Assembly: GCA_900469475.1 (NCBI GenBank)
Contig: UBXG01000005.1
Coordinates: 682,001-746,000, forward strand
From: Hyphomicrobiales bacterium
Lineage (GTDB): Bacteria; Pseudomonadota; Alphaproteobacteria; Rhizobiales; Rhizobiaceae
DNA: 64,000 nucleotides
Reading direction: 5' to 3'
Shown in pieces: positions 49,090 to 59,876 of this stretch. A program made the translations under genes and the position numbers. The notes below the pieces were generated by a model, which ran no database searches, was not told where the DNA came from, and saw nothing but the letters and a program-made list of their open reading frames with translations. The first letter of the stretch is position 1. Every line of letters starts with the position of its first letter.

Positions 49090-50229
49090 GTGATCATAGA
49101 AGCATTCCTTCGCTGGGCTGAAACCGCCAAGGCAGAAAGCAGAACCCGGGCGGCCAATGCGCTCGGCAGGGCCTATCTGCAGTCGGAGATGCCTAGGGAA
49201 GAGCGCGCGGCCGCCGAGATGGCGATGACCTATCTGCTCGACGATCCGTCTCCTCGCGTGCGGCTGGCGCTCGCAGAAGCGGTCGCGCATTCGGCCGGCG
49301 CCCCGCGGAACGTCATTCTATCTCTAGCCGAGGATCAGCCTGAAATCGCCGGGCAGATCATCCTGTTTTCGCCCGTGTTCACCGATGCCGATCTCGTCGA
49401 TCTCGCATTGCGGGGTAGCGACGTGACGCGGGTACTGATCGCGTCACGCGGGGAGGTGCCGTGTGCCGTCTGTGCTGCGCTTGCCGAGATGGGCGGAGAG
49501 GTCGAAATTCTGTGTCTGCTCGAGAACGACGGTGCCTTGCTTTCGCAGGCCTCGCTCAAGCGCATCGCCGAGCGCATGGGTGATTCCGCTGACATACGCG
49601 GACTGCTTCTTTCCCGGGACATTTTGTCCGCAGATATCAGGCACCTGCTGATGCGCCACGTCAGCGAAGCGCTTTCGGAATCGCCTCTCGTCCAGAGTAT
49701 TGTCGGCGGCTCCAGGCTGCAACAAGTCACGCGTGAGGCGACGGAATCCGCAACCGTTGCCATTGCAGGAACGGCGCAGCACGAGCAATTGCCTGATCTG
49801 GTCGAGCATCTAAGGCGCAGCGGCTGGCTGACACCAGCATTCCTCATGCATGCGCTATGCTCCGGCAAGGTCGATTTCTTTGCCTGCGCGATCACCAATC
49901 TTTCCGGATGCGACGAACGGCGCGTGCGCTCGATCGTTTCCAGAGGACGCGTTCATGCCCTGCGGGCTCTCTACGAGAGCGCCGGCTTGCGCCGAGATAT
50001 CAGCACGATCTTTGTCGAGGCGACGGTGATCTGGCGCGAATCCTCCCGTAAGAACGGTACGGCGATGCTGGAAGATGTTTCTTCGCGGCTGATGCGAAAG
50101 TTCCGCCTTGCGGAGCAAAGCCCGGTTGCTGCAACGCAGCTCCTCGACATGGTCGAGAAGCTTGCCAATGCCGAAAAGCGGCAAACTGCGCGCAGCTTTG
50201 CCGCACTGGCAACGCTCGCCGCCGCGTGA
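49090..50229 (+). CDS. DUF2336 protein
   Basis: A 379-aa all-helical protein of the alphaproteobacterial DUF2336 family. Characteristic pieces are AAEMAMTYLLDDPSPRVRLA, LAEAVAHSAGAPRNVILSLA, FSPVFTDADLVDLALRG and LLSRDILSADIRHLLM. The helical repeats resemble HEAT-like stacking; function is unknown. The start is GTG 49090, about 7 bases after a weak GGGG. Direct repeats GTAAAC at about 49003 and 49014 lie upstream and may hold the promoter. Confidence 0.85.
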   Translation: MIIEAFLRWAETAKAESRTRAANALGRAYLQSEMPREERAAAEMAMTYLLDDPSPRVRLALAEAVAHSAGAPRNVILSLAEDQPEIAGQIILFSPVFTDADLVDLALRGSDVTRVLIASRGEVPCAVCAALAEMGGEVEILCLLENDGALLSQASLKRIAERMGDSADIRGLLLSRDILSADIRHLLMRHVSEALSESPLVQSIVGGSRLQQVTREATESATVAIAGTAQHEQLPDLVEHLRRSGWLTPAFLMHALCSGKVDFFACAITNLSGCDERRVRSIVSRGRVHALRALYESAGLRRDISTIFVEATVIWRESSRKNGTAMLEDVSSRLMRKFRLAEQSPVAATQLLDMVEKLANAEKRQTARSFAALATLAAA

Positions 50230-50244
50230 TATTCAGCCGGCGTT

Positions 50245-50288
50245 CTAAAGCGCGTCGCGATCTTTCAGATTCGCTTCCCGCGCTTTAG
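50245..50288. repeat. Palindromic intergenic element
   Basis: CTAAAGCGCG (50245) pairs with CGCGCTTTAG (50279) in a perfect 10-bp stem. The 24-base centre holds a second hairpin, GCGATCT/AGATTCGC with one bulge. The look is that of a short interspersed palindrome of the kind common in rhizobial genomes. It lies between the DUF2336 and GNAT genes. I see no second copy in this window. Confidence 0.55.
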
Positions 50289-50359
50289 GTCCTTGATTTT
50301 GCGCATCGCAAAACCGCCGCACACTTTTGCGCGACATGCTCCAGGTTCCGAGGTTCATC

Positions 50360-50827
50360 TTGTCACTGACGATCGCTATCGAATCCCCGCGTCAGGAAGG
50401 CGTCATTCGCCTTCTCGACATGTCCAGCGCCTATGCGGAATCGCTCTATCCGGCGGAAAGCAACCATATGCTCGATCTGTCTTCGCTGGAGAAGGCGGAG
50501 GTGACCTTCTGGGTCGCCAGGGTCGGGGAGATGATCGTCGGATGTTGCGCGCTGGTGGAAGCCGGTGACGGCACGGCGGAGATCAAGCGCATGTTCGTCG
50601 ATCCGGCCGCCAGGGGCCGAAGCGTCGCACGCAGGCTCATGGAAACGCTCGAAGCGGCGGCGCTCGAAAAAGGCCTTTCCGCAGTGCGGCTTGAAACCGG
50701 CATATATCAACCGGAAGCGATCGGACTCTACCGGAAATTCGGTTATCTCGAAATTCCGCCTTTCGGCAGCTATCAGCCGGATCCACTGAGCCTTTTCATG
50801 GAAAAACGGCTGAAACAAACCAGCTGA
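50360..50827 (+). CDS. GNAT-family acetyltransferase
   Basis: A 155-aa acyltransferase. The acetyl-CoA motif is IKRMFVDPAARGRSVARRLM, and GLSAVRLETGIYQPEAIGLY with KFGY is the second half of the fold. Such proteins acetylate amines of small molecules or proteins; the substrate is unknown. I take TTG 50360 because GAGG lies 7 bases upstream; ATG 50327 or ATG 50336 in frame are alternatives. Its C-terminus ends 5 bases from the convergent AI-2E gene. Confidence 0.85.
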   Translation: MSLTIAIESPRQEGVIRLLDMSSAYAESLYPAESNHMLDLSSLEKAEVTFWVARVGEMIVGCCALVEAGDGTAEIKRMFVDPAARGRSVARRLMETLEAAALEKGLSAVRLETGIYQPEAIGLYRKFGYLEIPPFGSYQPDPLSLFMEKRLKQTS

Positions 50828-50831
50828 GCAA

Positions 50832-52010
50832 TCAACCCTCGGCAGCGTCCCGGACATGCAATTGCAGTTCGGGCTCCTGCGCGTGCTGCTCCTCGGTCAA
50901 TTCGGCTTCGCGAATCCATTCGCGCCAAATGGCAACGATGATGGCCATCAGCACCGGGCCGATGAAGAGCCCGAGGAAGCCCATGGTCTTCACGCCGCCC
51001 ACCAGGCCGAAAAAGGTTGGCAGGAAGGGCAGTTTGATCGGCCCGCCGACGAGTTTGGGGCGAAGCGTCTTGTCGACAATGAAAAGCTCGATCGTACCCC
51101 AGAGGAAGAGGCCAATACCGGCCCAAAGCGAACCGCTGGCGACGAGATAGATCGAAACGAGCGACATCGAGAGCGGGGCGCCCCCCGGGACAAGAGCCAT
51201 GACGCCCGTGAGAACGCCGAGCGTGATGGCCGATGGAGCGCCGGCAATCCAATAGGCCACACCGAGAACGATGCCTTCACCGATAGCGATCAGCGTCATG
51301 CCCATGACGGTAGAGCTGATCGTCGCCGGCACGACGCGGGAAATCCGTTCCCAGCGATTGGGAAGAATACGTTCGCCGAGCAGATCGACCTGGCGAACGA
51401 AGGTCGAGCCATCGCGATAGATGAAAAACAGGGCGATCAGCATGAAGAGCAGGGTCAAGACGACGTGGAAGGCGCCACCGCCTGCTGCGAGTACTGCCCT
51501 ATAGATATTGCCGATATGGGCGCCGCTTACGAGCTGCGCCAGCTCACCGAGTGAGCCGGGGCTGCCGACATATTGCGCCCACTGCTCGCCGAGCCAGGAG
51601 CCGACGACCGGCAAAGCCAGAATCCATTGCGGCGGCGGCGCCCCCTCACGATTCACATGGATTGCCCAGCCGAACCAGTCGCGTACTTCTCCGGCCATGT
51701 AGAGGGCGGAAAGAACGATCGGCAGAACCAGAAAGGTCACGATGAATGCGATGGCGATGGTGGCGGCAATTGTCGTATTCCCGCCCGTTCGCCGCACGAT
51801 ATCGCTGTAAAGCGGCCAGGTGGCAAAGCCGATCACCGCGGCGGCCAGAACCGGAACGAGAAATCCGTAGAAGAAATAAATGCCGGCAATGGCAATCAGA
51901 ATCAGCAGCCAGCGTGCCGCGGAAATGGATGGGATCAAAGGCATGCGCGCATGCGCGCTCGGCCCCAGCCACCGGTGTTCCTTTGGCTTATGACGTTCAA
52001 ATACACCCAC
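50832..52010 (-). CDS. AI-2E/PerM-family permease
   Basis: A 392-aa inner-membrane protein with seven to eight helices of the AI-2E family (UPF0118). It has FYGFLVPVLAAAVIGFATWP early, a long periplasmic helix region in the middle, and LFLWGTIELFIVDKTLRP and FFGLVGGVKTMGFLGLFIGP in the second half. Members include exporters of AI-2 and sodium/proton antiporters; the substrate is not predictable. The start is set at GTG 52010; ATG 51944 (MPLIPS) is an alternative. Confidence 0.85.
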   Translation of the reverse strand: MGVFERHKPKEHRWLGPSAHARMPLIPSISAARWLLILIAIAGIYFFYGFLVPVLAAAVIGFATWPLYSDIVRRTGGNTTIAATIAIAFIVTFLVLPIVLSALYMAGEVRDWFGWAIHVNREGAPPPQWILALPVVGSWLGEQWAQYVGSPGSLGELAQLVSGAHIGNIYRAVLAAGGGAFHVVLTLLFMLIALFFIYRDGSTFVRQVDLLGERILPNRWERISRVVPATISSTVMGMTLIAIGEGIVLGVAYWIAGAPSAITLGVLTGVMALVPGGAPLSMSLVSIYLVASGSLWAGIGLFLWGTIELFIVDKTLRPKLVGGPIKLPFLPTFFGLVGGVKTMGFLGLFIGPVLMAIIVAIWREWIREAELTEEQHAQEPELQLHVRDAAEG

Positions 52011-52033
52011 CGGTCTTACTTCGCCCCAATTTA

Positions 52034-52084
52034 CTAGATCATCCGGTTATGGGGTATGATCTAGGCCGTTTCAAGAGCAACGGC
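52034..52084. repeat. Two hairpins downstream of parE
   Basis: CTAGATCA (52034) pairs with TGATCTAG (52057), and GCCGTT (52065) with AACGGC (52079). They lie in the 235-base gap between parE and the AI-2E gene, both on the minus strand, and may end the parE transcript. No T-run is present. Confidence 0.4.
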
Positions 52085-52245
52085 TTCAAGCTTCTTATTC
52101 AGCCGTCATGACAATAGCACGACTGCCCTGCGCGCCATAATCAAGGCCACGAAGCATCTTGAACGCAAAAGATTGAGTTTCTGCGTCGAATTGAAACTGT
52201 TTTGGTGAGCAGGATCGGCAAATCCGTTCGGCGGTGGGTTCGCCG

Positions 52246-54309
52246 TCAGATATCCAGATCCTCCGCAAAGGCAGCACGCTCCTGAATGAAGCGGAAGCGT
52301 GCGTCGGCCTTGGTGCCCATCAGATTGTCGACCGCGTCGCGGGTGCCTTCGAAATCCACTTCGTCGATCTCGACGCGCAGCAATGTGCGCTTGGCCGGGT
52401 CCATCGTCGTTTCCTTGAGTTGGGCCGGGAGCATTTCGCCCAGACCTTTGAAGCGGCTGATCTCGACCTTGCCTTTGCCCTTGAATTCCGTCTGCATGAG
52501 TTCCAGGCGGTGGGCGTCGTCGCGGGCATAGATGGATTTCGAGCCCTGCGTGATCTTGTAAAGCGGCGGCACGGCCAGGAAGAGATGGCCCTGGCGGATC
52601 AGCTCAGGCATCTCCTGATAGAAGAAGGTGATGAGCAGCGAGGCGATGTGAGCGCCATCGACGTCGGCATCGGTCATGACGACGATGCGCTGATAGCGAA
52701 GATCTTCCTCGCGGTATTTCGAGCGCGTGCCGCAACCGAGCGCCTGCACCAGATCGGCAATCTGCTGGTTGGCTGAAAGCTTCTCGCGACCGGCGCTGGC
52801 GACGTTGAGGATCTTGCCGCGCAGCGGCAGGATCGCCTGATTCAAGCGGTTGCGCGCCTGCTTGGCAGAGCCACCGGCCGAGTCACCTTCGACCAGGAAA
52901 AGTTCAGCGCCAGCAGCGGAGTTCTGCGAGCAGTCGGCCAGCTTACCGGGCAAGCGCAGCTTGCGCACAGCCGTCTTGCGATTGACTTCCTTCTCCTTGC
53001 GGCGGCGCATGCGCTCTTCGGAGCGCTCGATCACCCATTCCAGCAGCTTCTCGGCTTCGGCCGGATTATCGGTAAGGTAATGGTCGAAAGGGTCACGCAG
53101 GGCGTTTTCGACGATGCGCTGGGCTTCGACCGTCGCGAGCCTATCCTTGGTCTGGCCCACGAATTCCGGCTCGCGGATGAAAATCGACAGCATGCCGACG
53201 CCGGAAATCATCACGTCATCCGTGGTGATATTGGCCGCACGCTTGTTCTGGGTGAGATCGGCGTAGTTTTTCAGGCCCTTGGTCAATGCGATGCGGAGGC
53301 CTGCCTCGTGCGTGCCGCCTTCCGGGGTCGGAATCGTATTGCAATAGGAATGGATCTGCGGGTCGCCGCCATACCAGGTGACGGCCCATTCGAGCGAGCC
53401 GTGGCCGCTTTCCTTCTCAGACTTGCCTGCAAAGATTTCACGGGTGACGGTGAATTCGCTGCCCATCGTCGCCTTGAGATAATCCTTCAGGCCGCCCGGG
53501 AAGTGAAAGACCGCCTTTTCCGGAACATCGGCGCCTTCGGGCGCCAGTTCGGGATCACAGCCCCAACGGATCTCGACGCCGCCGAACAGATAGGCCTTGG
53601 AACGGGCCATGCGGAAAACGCGGGCCGGATCGAAACGGGCGTGATCGCCGAAGATCTGTGGATCGGGATGGAAGCGGACGCGGGTGCCGCGCCGGTTATG
53701 CACATCGCCCAGCTCTTCCAGGCCGCCCACCGGCAGACCCCGCGAGAAGCGCTGGCGATAGAGCTTGCGGTTACGGGCAACTTCAACTTCCAGGTCGTCC
53801 GACAACGCATTGACAACGGACACGCCGACACCGTGCAGACCGCCCGAGGTCTCATAGGCCTTGCCGTCGAACTTACCGCCGGCATGCAGCTTGGTCATGA
53901 TGACTTCGAGCGTCGATTTGCCGGGCACCTGCGGATGGTTTTCCACCGGAATGCCACGGCCGTTATCCGTGACGGTGAGATAACCTTCCCGATCGAGATA
54001 GACTTCGATGAAATTGGCGTGACCGGCCACAGCCTCGTCCATCGAGTTGTCGATCACTTCGGCGAAAAGGTGGTGCAGCGCCTTCTCGTCCGTGCCGCCG
54101 ATATACATGCCGGGGCGCATGCGGACCGGCTCGAGCCCTTCGAGAACACGAATCGAACTCGCGCCATATTCCTCCGACGACTGGGTCGTCGGCGCCGCGC
54201 GCTGTGCGGGCGCAGGGGCAGGCTTTTCTGCCTTTACCACCGGCTTTTCCGCTGCCTCCGGCTTCGGGGAGCGAGGGAGTCCGGAGAAGAGATCGTTGCT
54301 ATTGTCCAT
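52246..54309 (-). CDS. parE: DNA topoisomerase IV subunit B
   Basis: The 687-aa ATPase subunit of the decatenating topoisomerase IV. The GHKL ATPase has VIDNSMDEAVAGHANF, VTDNGRGIPVENH and GGLHGVGVSVVNAL. The transducer follows, and the TOPRIM domain has LFLVEGDSAGGSAKQARNR and VMTDADVDGAHIASLL. It was told from GyrB by length and by the lack of the long insertion found in GyrB of many proteobacteria. The N-terminal 45 residues are an Ala/Pro/Lys-rich tail. A palindrome with two GAnTC sites lies upstream at 54384. Confidence 0.94.
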   Translation of the reverse strand: MDNSNDLFSGLPRSPKPEAAEKPVVKAEKPAPAPAQRAAPTTQSSEEYGASSIRVLEGLEPVRMRPGMYIGGTDEKALHHLFAEVIDNSMDEAVAGHANFIEVYLDREGYLTVTDNGRGIPVENHPQVPGKSTLEVIMTKLHAGGKFDGKAYETSGGLHGVGVSVVNALSDDLEVEVARNRKLYRQRFSRGLPVGGLEELGDVHNRRGTRVRFHPDPQIFGDHARFDPARVFRMARSKAYLFGGVEIRWGCDPELAPEGADVPEKAVFHFPGGLKDYLKATMGSEFTVTREIFAGKSEKESGHGSLEWAVTWYGGDPQIHSYCNTIPTPEGGTHEAGLRIALTKGLKNYADLTQNKRAANITTDDVMISGVGMLSIFIREPEFVGQTKDRLATVEAQRIVENALRDPFDHYLTDNPAEAEKLLEWVIERSEERMRRRKEKEVNRKTAVRKLRLPGKLADCSQNSAAGAELFLVEGDSAGGSAKQARNRLNQAILPLRGKILNVASAGREKLSANQQIADLVQALGCGTRSKYREEDLRYQRIVVMTDADVDGAHIASLLITFFYQEMPELIRQGHLFLAVPPLYKITQGSKSIYARDDAHRLELMQTEFKGKGKVEISRFKGLGEMLPAQLKETTMDPAKRTLLRVEIDEVDFEGTRDAVDNLMGTKADARFRFIQERAAFAEDLDI

Positions 54310-54383
54310 AGAATTTCAAGCTGCTCAGATTTGTTCTGGTGGGGCCAGACCCCTTCATTATCGCATTTGTCGCCGCTATTCGC

Positions 54384-54398
54384 GAATCACCGTGATTC
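54384..54398 (-). promoter_or_regulatory. Palindrome upstream of parE with two GAnTC sites
   Basis: GAATCAC-C-GTGATTC is a perfect 15-base inverted repeat, 75 bases before the parE start. Its arms each contain one CcrM methylation site (GAATC, GATTC), so methylation could affect a bound protein. This is inference. Confidence 0.4.
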
Positions 54399-54515
54399 TG
54401 CCAGAAACAGCGCACAAGAGCGATGGCGCCCCACGACGGGGCAGATTCATGAAAGAGATTTGCGTTGCCGGGTGAAGAATGGCAAGCCCGATGGCCGATC
54501 GGAGGAAGTATCCGC

Positions 54516-55412
54516 ATGCCAATGTCCACAGCTCATTTGCCCGTTCTGTCCGCAATCTCGGGCATTTTGTTGCTTGCGACCGCCTCGGGAACCTCTGCCG
54601 AGATGCTCAAGCCGTTCAAGGACGAACTGTTTTCCAGCCAGACGGTCATTGAGAGTCACGACAACGGCGCCTTCCAGACGATCGATTATCAGGAATTGCG
54701 TGACATTAACGGCCGCGACCAGATTCCGGAAAAGCGCGTCAAACCGGCTTATGTCGATACCGGCGTGCGCTGGAAGGCGCAAGAGGACGAAACGCTCGAG
54801 ATCGGCGATCGCAGGGTCGATGTCACTCGCATAGGCCCCGCATCGAAACAGGCCTTTACCGTGATCTTCATTCACGGCCGAGGCGGCGACCGCCGGCTTG
54901 GCTCCAACGATTATGCGTTCGGCGGCAATTTCAACCGGCTGAAGAACCTGGCTTACAAGAACGGCGGCACCTATTATGCGCCGAGCGTCAGAGGTTTCGA
55001 CAGCAATGGCGTTGCCGATATCGCGGCGCTCATCCGCTATTCCTACGAGCAATCCGGCGGCAAGCCCGTCATACTCACCTGTGCTTCCATGGGGAGTTTC
55101 ATCTGCTGGGGCATCACGCGCGATGCCGAAAGCGTCAAGCGGCTGAAGGGCATGGCGATCCTGAGTGGCGTTACCGATCCGGATTTCACGAAGAGCGCTT
55201 TCTACAAGGCAAAGCTGCCGCTCTGGTTTACCCATGGCAGCAAGGATCCAGTCTACGCCGCGGCCGACCAGCAAGCCTTGTTCGAGAAACTTTACAAGGC
55301 GCATTATCCCACGCGTTTTACGCTTTTCGAAACCGGAAACCACGGAACGCCGGTGCGCATGACCGATTGGCGCAAGGTGCTAAACTGGCTCGTGGATCCA
55401 CAGGCGCCGTGA
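54516..55412 (+). CDS. Secreted alpha/beta hydrolase
   Basis: A 298-aa exported hydrolase with a signal peptide (about residues 1-30, LSAISGILLLATASGTSA). The nucleophile serine is in LTCASMGSFICW, the Asp in HGSKDPVYAA and the His in FETGNHGTPVR. FIHGRGGDRRLGSND is the oxyanion block. The substrate is unknown; the fold is close to dienelactone hydrolases and esterases. ATG 54516 is preceded by GGAGG at 10 bases; ATG 54522 is also possible. Confidence 0.82.
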   Translation: MPMSTAHLPVLSAISGILLLATASGTSAEMLKPFKDELFSSQTVIESHDNGAFQTIDYQELRDINGRDQIPEKRVKPAYVDTGVRWKAQEDETLEIGDRRVDVTRIGPASKQAFTVIFIHGRGGDRRLGSNDYAFGGNFNRLKNLAYKNGGTYYAPSVRGFDSNGVADIAALIRYSYEQSGGKPVILTCASMGSFICWGITRDAESVKRLKGMAILSGVTDPDFTKSAFYKAKLPLWFTHGSKDPVYAAADQQALFEKLYKAHYPTRFTLFETGNHGTPVRMTDWRKVLNWLVDPQAP

Positions 55413-55550
55413 AACACATCGCACAATTCGATTTATTTTCCGGATAAGCATTTTTTCAAACGATTTGAACAGGTTTCGGCCTTGTTCGCTAACTTTCCTT
55501 TGCTCCGCCTTTTTGTTAGTCCGATGGATGAAATAGGGGGAGAAACCGGA

Positions 55551-56321
55551 ATGACGAAGACGATACGGCCGCTTTTGGCCGGAAACTGGAAGATGAACGG
55601 CACACGCGCGAGCCTGGATCAGATCAAGGCGATCGCGGATGGCGTCAAGACGCCACTGTCGGAGAAAATCGACACGCTGCTCTGCCCCCCGGCGACGTTG
55701 CTCTATGTGGCAACGGCGCTTTGCGACGACAGCCCGCTCGCCATCGGCGCCCAGGATTGCCATCAGCAGGTCAGTGGCGCTCATACGGGTGACATCTCGG
55801 CCGAAATGATTGCCGACTGCTTCGGCACGCATGTCATCGTCGGCCATTCCGAGCGCCGCAGAAATCACGCGGAAAGCGACATGCTTGTACGCGCCAAGGC
55901 ACAGGCCGCGCACGATGCCGGCCTGATTGCCATCATCTGCATCGGCGAGACTGCCTATGAACGCAATAGCGGCCAGACGCTCGACGTTTTGAAGCGGGAG
56001 TTGATCGGCTCGGTTCCCGATGGTGCGACCGCGGCAACGACCGTGATTGCTTACGAGCCAGTCTGGGCAATCGGCACCGGCGTGGTTCCGACCAGCGAAG
56101 ATGTCGAGGAAGCCCATGCCTTCATGCGCGCAGAGCTTATCGAACGCTTCGGCAAGGAGGGCGCAAACATGCGAATTCTTTATGGCGGATCCGTCAGCGG
56201 TGCGAATGCGCGCAGTCTTCTCGACATTCCGCATGTCAACGGCGTGCTTGTCGGCGGACAGAGCTTGAAAGCCGCCGACTTCCTTGCCATTTATGCCGCA
56301 TTCGAACGGCAGTTCGCCTAA
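55551..56321 (+). CDS. tpiA: Triosephosphate isomerase
   Basis: A 256-aa (beta-alpha)8 enzyme that interconverts dihydroxyacetone phosphate and glyceraldehyde 3-phosphate. The catalytic Lys is in [10 protein letters not shown], His in [10 protein letters not shown] and Glu in [13 protein letters not shown]. The phosphate loop is [15 protein letters not shown] 55551 follows GGGGGAGAAACCGGA. An imperfect hairpin at about 56342-56365 lies after it. It is followed by secG and pyrG on the same strand. Confidence 0.97.
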   Translation: MTKTIRPLLAGNWKMNGTRASLDQIKAIADGVKTPLSEKIDTLLCPPATLLYVATALCDDSPLAIGAQDCHQQVSGAHTGDISAEMIADCFGTHVIVGHSERRRNHAESDMLVRAKAQAAHDAGLIAIICIGETAYERNSGQTLDVLKRELIGSVPDGATAATTVIAYEPVWAIGTGVVPTSEDVEEAHAFMRAELIERFGKEGANMRILYGGSVSGANARSLLDIPHVNGVLVGGQSLKAADFLAIYAAFERQFA

Positions 56322-56434
56322 AGCAACAACTTGCCCGGAGTTCCAGCCTTAAAAGGGCTTGGAATAGGCGAGAGCCTCATGTAAAGAGCCGCGAGCTTTT
56401 ATTTTTGATGCCCGCACCGGGCAGGACTGGATCT

Positions 56435-56953
56435 ATGCAAACCGTACTGCTTGTCATCTATCTCATGATCGTCGTCGCCCTTATCGGCGTGGTGCTGATT
56501 CAGCGCTCCGAAGGTGGCGGCCTTGGCATCGGCGGCGGATCGGGCTTCATGTCTGCGCGCGGTACGGCCAATGCGCTGACGCGCACCACGGCCATTCTTG
56601 CGGCGCTGTTCTTCGCACTTGCGCTCGGCATGAACGTGCTATCCCGCTTCGAGGCGCGTCCGACCGACGTTCTCAATCGTATTCCGAGCACGGCGGGTCA
56701 GGGCAACGGTATCCTCGATTCGCTTGGTGGCCAGAAGGGTGCTGCTCCGGCAACCACCCAGCCGAAGCCGGCCGACAACAGCGGCGTGCCGAACAGTGGG
56801 GCCGTTGCTCCGCAATCGCAGGCGACCCCGCCGGCCGCGACGAATCAGGCAGCACCTGCACAGCAGGCTCCGGCCGCGACCGGTCAACAGACCGCGCCGG
56901 CGACGACCACTCCCGCGCCAGCCGACAACGGCGGCGTCCCGACCGGCAAGTAA
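56435..56953 (+). CDS. secG: Preprotein translocase subunit SecG
   Basis: A 172-aa inner-membrane protein that aids SecYEG. The first 75 residues match SecG: two helices around YLMIVVALIGVVLIQRSEGG and AILAALFFALALGMNV, with a glycine-rich loop between. The last 80 residues are a disordered Ala/Pro/Thr/Gln tail, longer than in E. coli but usual for rhizobia. ATG 56435 is used (MQTVLL). It is followed by a strong terminator. Confidence 0.94.
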   Translation: MQTVLLVIYLMIVVALIGVVLIQRSEGGGLGIGGGSGFMSARGTANALTRTTAILAALFFALALGMNVLSRFEARPTDVLNRIPSTAGQGNGILDSLGGQKGAAPATTQPKPADNSGVPNSGAVAPQSQATPPAATNQAAPAQQAPAATGQQTAPATTTPAPADNGGVPTGK

Positions 56954-56975
56954 TTCCGGTCGCCAAAGATCATCC

Positions 56976-57010
56976 CCGGCAGGTCCTCGGATCTGCCGGT
57001 TTTGTTTTGT
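56976..57010 (+). terminator. Intrinsic terminator after secG
   Basis: CCGGCAG pairs with CTGCCGG across a 10-base loop and is followed by TTTTGTTTTG. It lies 23 bases past the secG stop and 87 before the pyrG start, so pyrG probably has its own promoter. Confidence 0.85.
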
Positions 57011-57030
57011 CCATATTCCGCGTTCTGTAG

Positions 57031-58725
<1,695 letters not shown>

Positions 58726-58744
58726 AGCGCTTCACCGAAGCGCT
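58726..58744. terminator. Short palindrome after pyrG
   Basis: AGCGCTTC-ACC-GAAGCGCT directly follows the pyrG stop codon. A loose T-rich tail follows (CTACATCTTTGCTTTT). It lies between pyrG and the convergent GlxA-type gene and may serve both. Confidence 0.55.
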
Positions 58745-58758
58745 CTACATCTTTGCTT

Positions 58759-59790
58759 TTACGCAGTTCCGGACGGAAAACCGCTACGCACTTTTCCTGG
58801 AGCTGCTTTGAGGACTGCAAATCGCTTGCGGTAGTCGCTAGGACTGACCGCAAGCCTCTCCCGAAAATGATGGCGCATGGTGGCGAGCGATCCAAATCCG
58901 CTTGCCACCGCCACATCGTCAAGCGAAATAGCCGTCTGTTTCTCCAGGAGATCGCGGGCGCGCCGCAGCCGCTCGCTGAGCAGCCATTCGCCCGGCGCCA
59001 TGCCGGTGGTCGCCTCGAAACGGCGCTGAAAAGTCCGCACGCTCATGCCGGCCCGCGCTGCAAGCGTCGCAATGGGCTGATCTTCCTGCAGACGCTCTCG
59101 CATCCATTCTAGCAGGGGGCCTAAACGCGCGCCCTCGCGCTGCCTTAAAACCGGCGTCTCGATATATTGAGCCTGGCCGCCTTCGCGATGCGGGGGCACC
59201 ACGAGACGGCGGGCGACGCTATTGGCGGCGTCAGGTCCGAAGTCCCGACGCACGACATGCAGGCAGAGATCGATCGCAGCGGCACTGCCGGCGGCCGTGA
59301 GCACCTTATCCTCATCGACATAGAGAACATCGGCATCCACGGATATATCCGGATAGCGCGCCGCGATGGACTCGACATAGCGCCAATGCGTCGTCGCCTT
59401 GCGGCCCGCGAGCAATCCGGCGGCGGCGAGGACCGCGACACCAGAGCAGAGAGACATGATGCGGACGCCGCGGCGGCTCGCCGCCTGGAGCTGGGCAATC
59501 AGCGGGGCAGGGACTGCCGTGCCTATACCACGCCAACCGGGCACGACGATCAGGTCAGCATCGGCAATGACCTCGAGGCCATGATCGACCTGCACCGTCA
59601 GCCCACCCGCGGCGCGCAGTAGGCCTTCCTCGATCGCGCAGGCGGAAAAGCGATACCAATCCTCACCCATCTCCGGTCGCGGCAGGCCGAAAATTTCGTA
59701 GGCGACACCAAATTCGAAGGTGCAGAGCCCGTCATAGACGAGGGTGACGACATGTGGGCCGTGAAGATTGGGGTTATCTGAGTTTGGCAT
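58759..59790 (-). CDS. GlxA/FtrA-type AraC regulator with DJ-1/PfpI domain
   Basis: A 343-aa regulator. Residues 10-180 form a DJ-1/PfpI-like amidotransferase domain (VVTLVYDGLCTFEFGVAYEI, LIVVPGWRG, IMSLCSGVAVLAAAGLLAGR, THWR). The C-terminal 100 residues are an AraC DNA-binding domain with two HTH motifs (ATLAARAGMSVRTFQRRFEA, DDVAVASGFGSLATMRHHFR). This layout is the FtrA/GlxA type; the Cys in SLCSGV is present. It is divergent from the rhodanese gene, its likely target. ATG 59790 is used; 59811 and 59826 are possible. Confidence 0.92.
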   Translation of the reverse strand: MPNSDNPNLHGPHVVTLVYDGLCTFEFGVAYEIFGLPRPEMGEDWYRFSACAIEEGLLRAAGGLTVQVDHGLEVIADADLIVVPGWRGIGTAVPAPLIAQLQAASRRGVRIMSLCSGVAVLAAAGLLAGRKATTHWRYVESIAARYPDISVDADVLYVDEDKVLTAAGSAAAIDLCLHVVRRDFGPDAANSVARRLVVPPHREGGQAQYIETPVLRQREGARLGPLLEWMRERLQEDQPIATLAARAGMSVRTFQRRFEATTGMAPGEWLLSERLRRARDLLEKQTAISLDDVAVASGFGSLATMRHHFRERLAVSPSDYRKRFAVLKAAPGKVRSGFPSGTA

Positions 59791-59876
59791 GATATTGACG
59801 TTATATGGCATTTCGGCCAATTTCAACCACGGGATCGCTCAGGCATGAATGCACCGAAACAAAGAAGGAGCGTTCC

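Noticed and set aside
52095..52277. Short minus-strand frame after parE with a possible CRSC motif
   Set aside because: It begins at a TTG inside parE with no ribosome site; only 60 codons and no family.
53080..54834. Plus-strand frame across parE and into the hydrolase
   Set aside because: Shadow of parE; it runs out of frame into a real gene with signal peptide.
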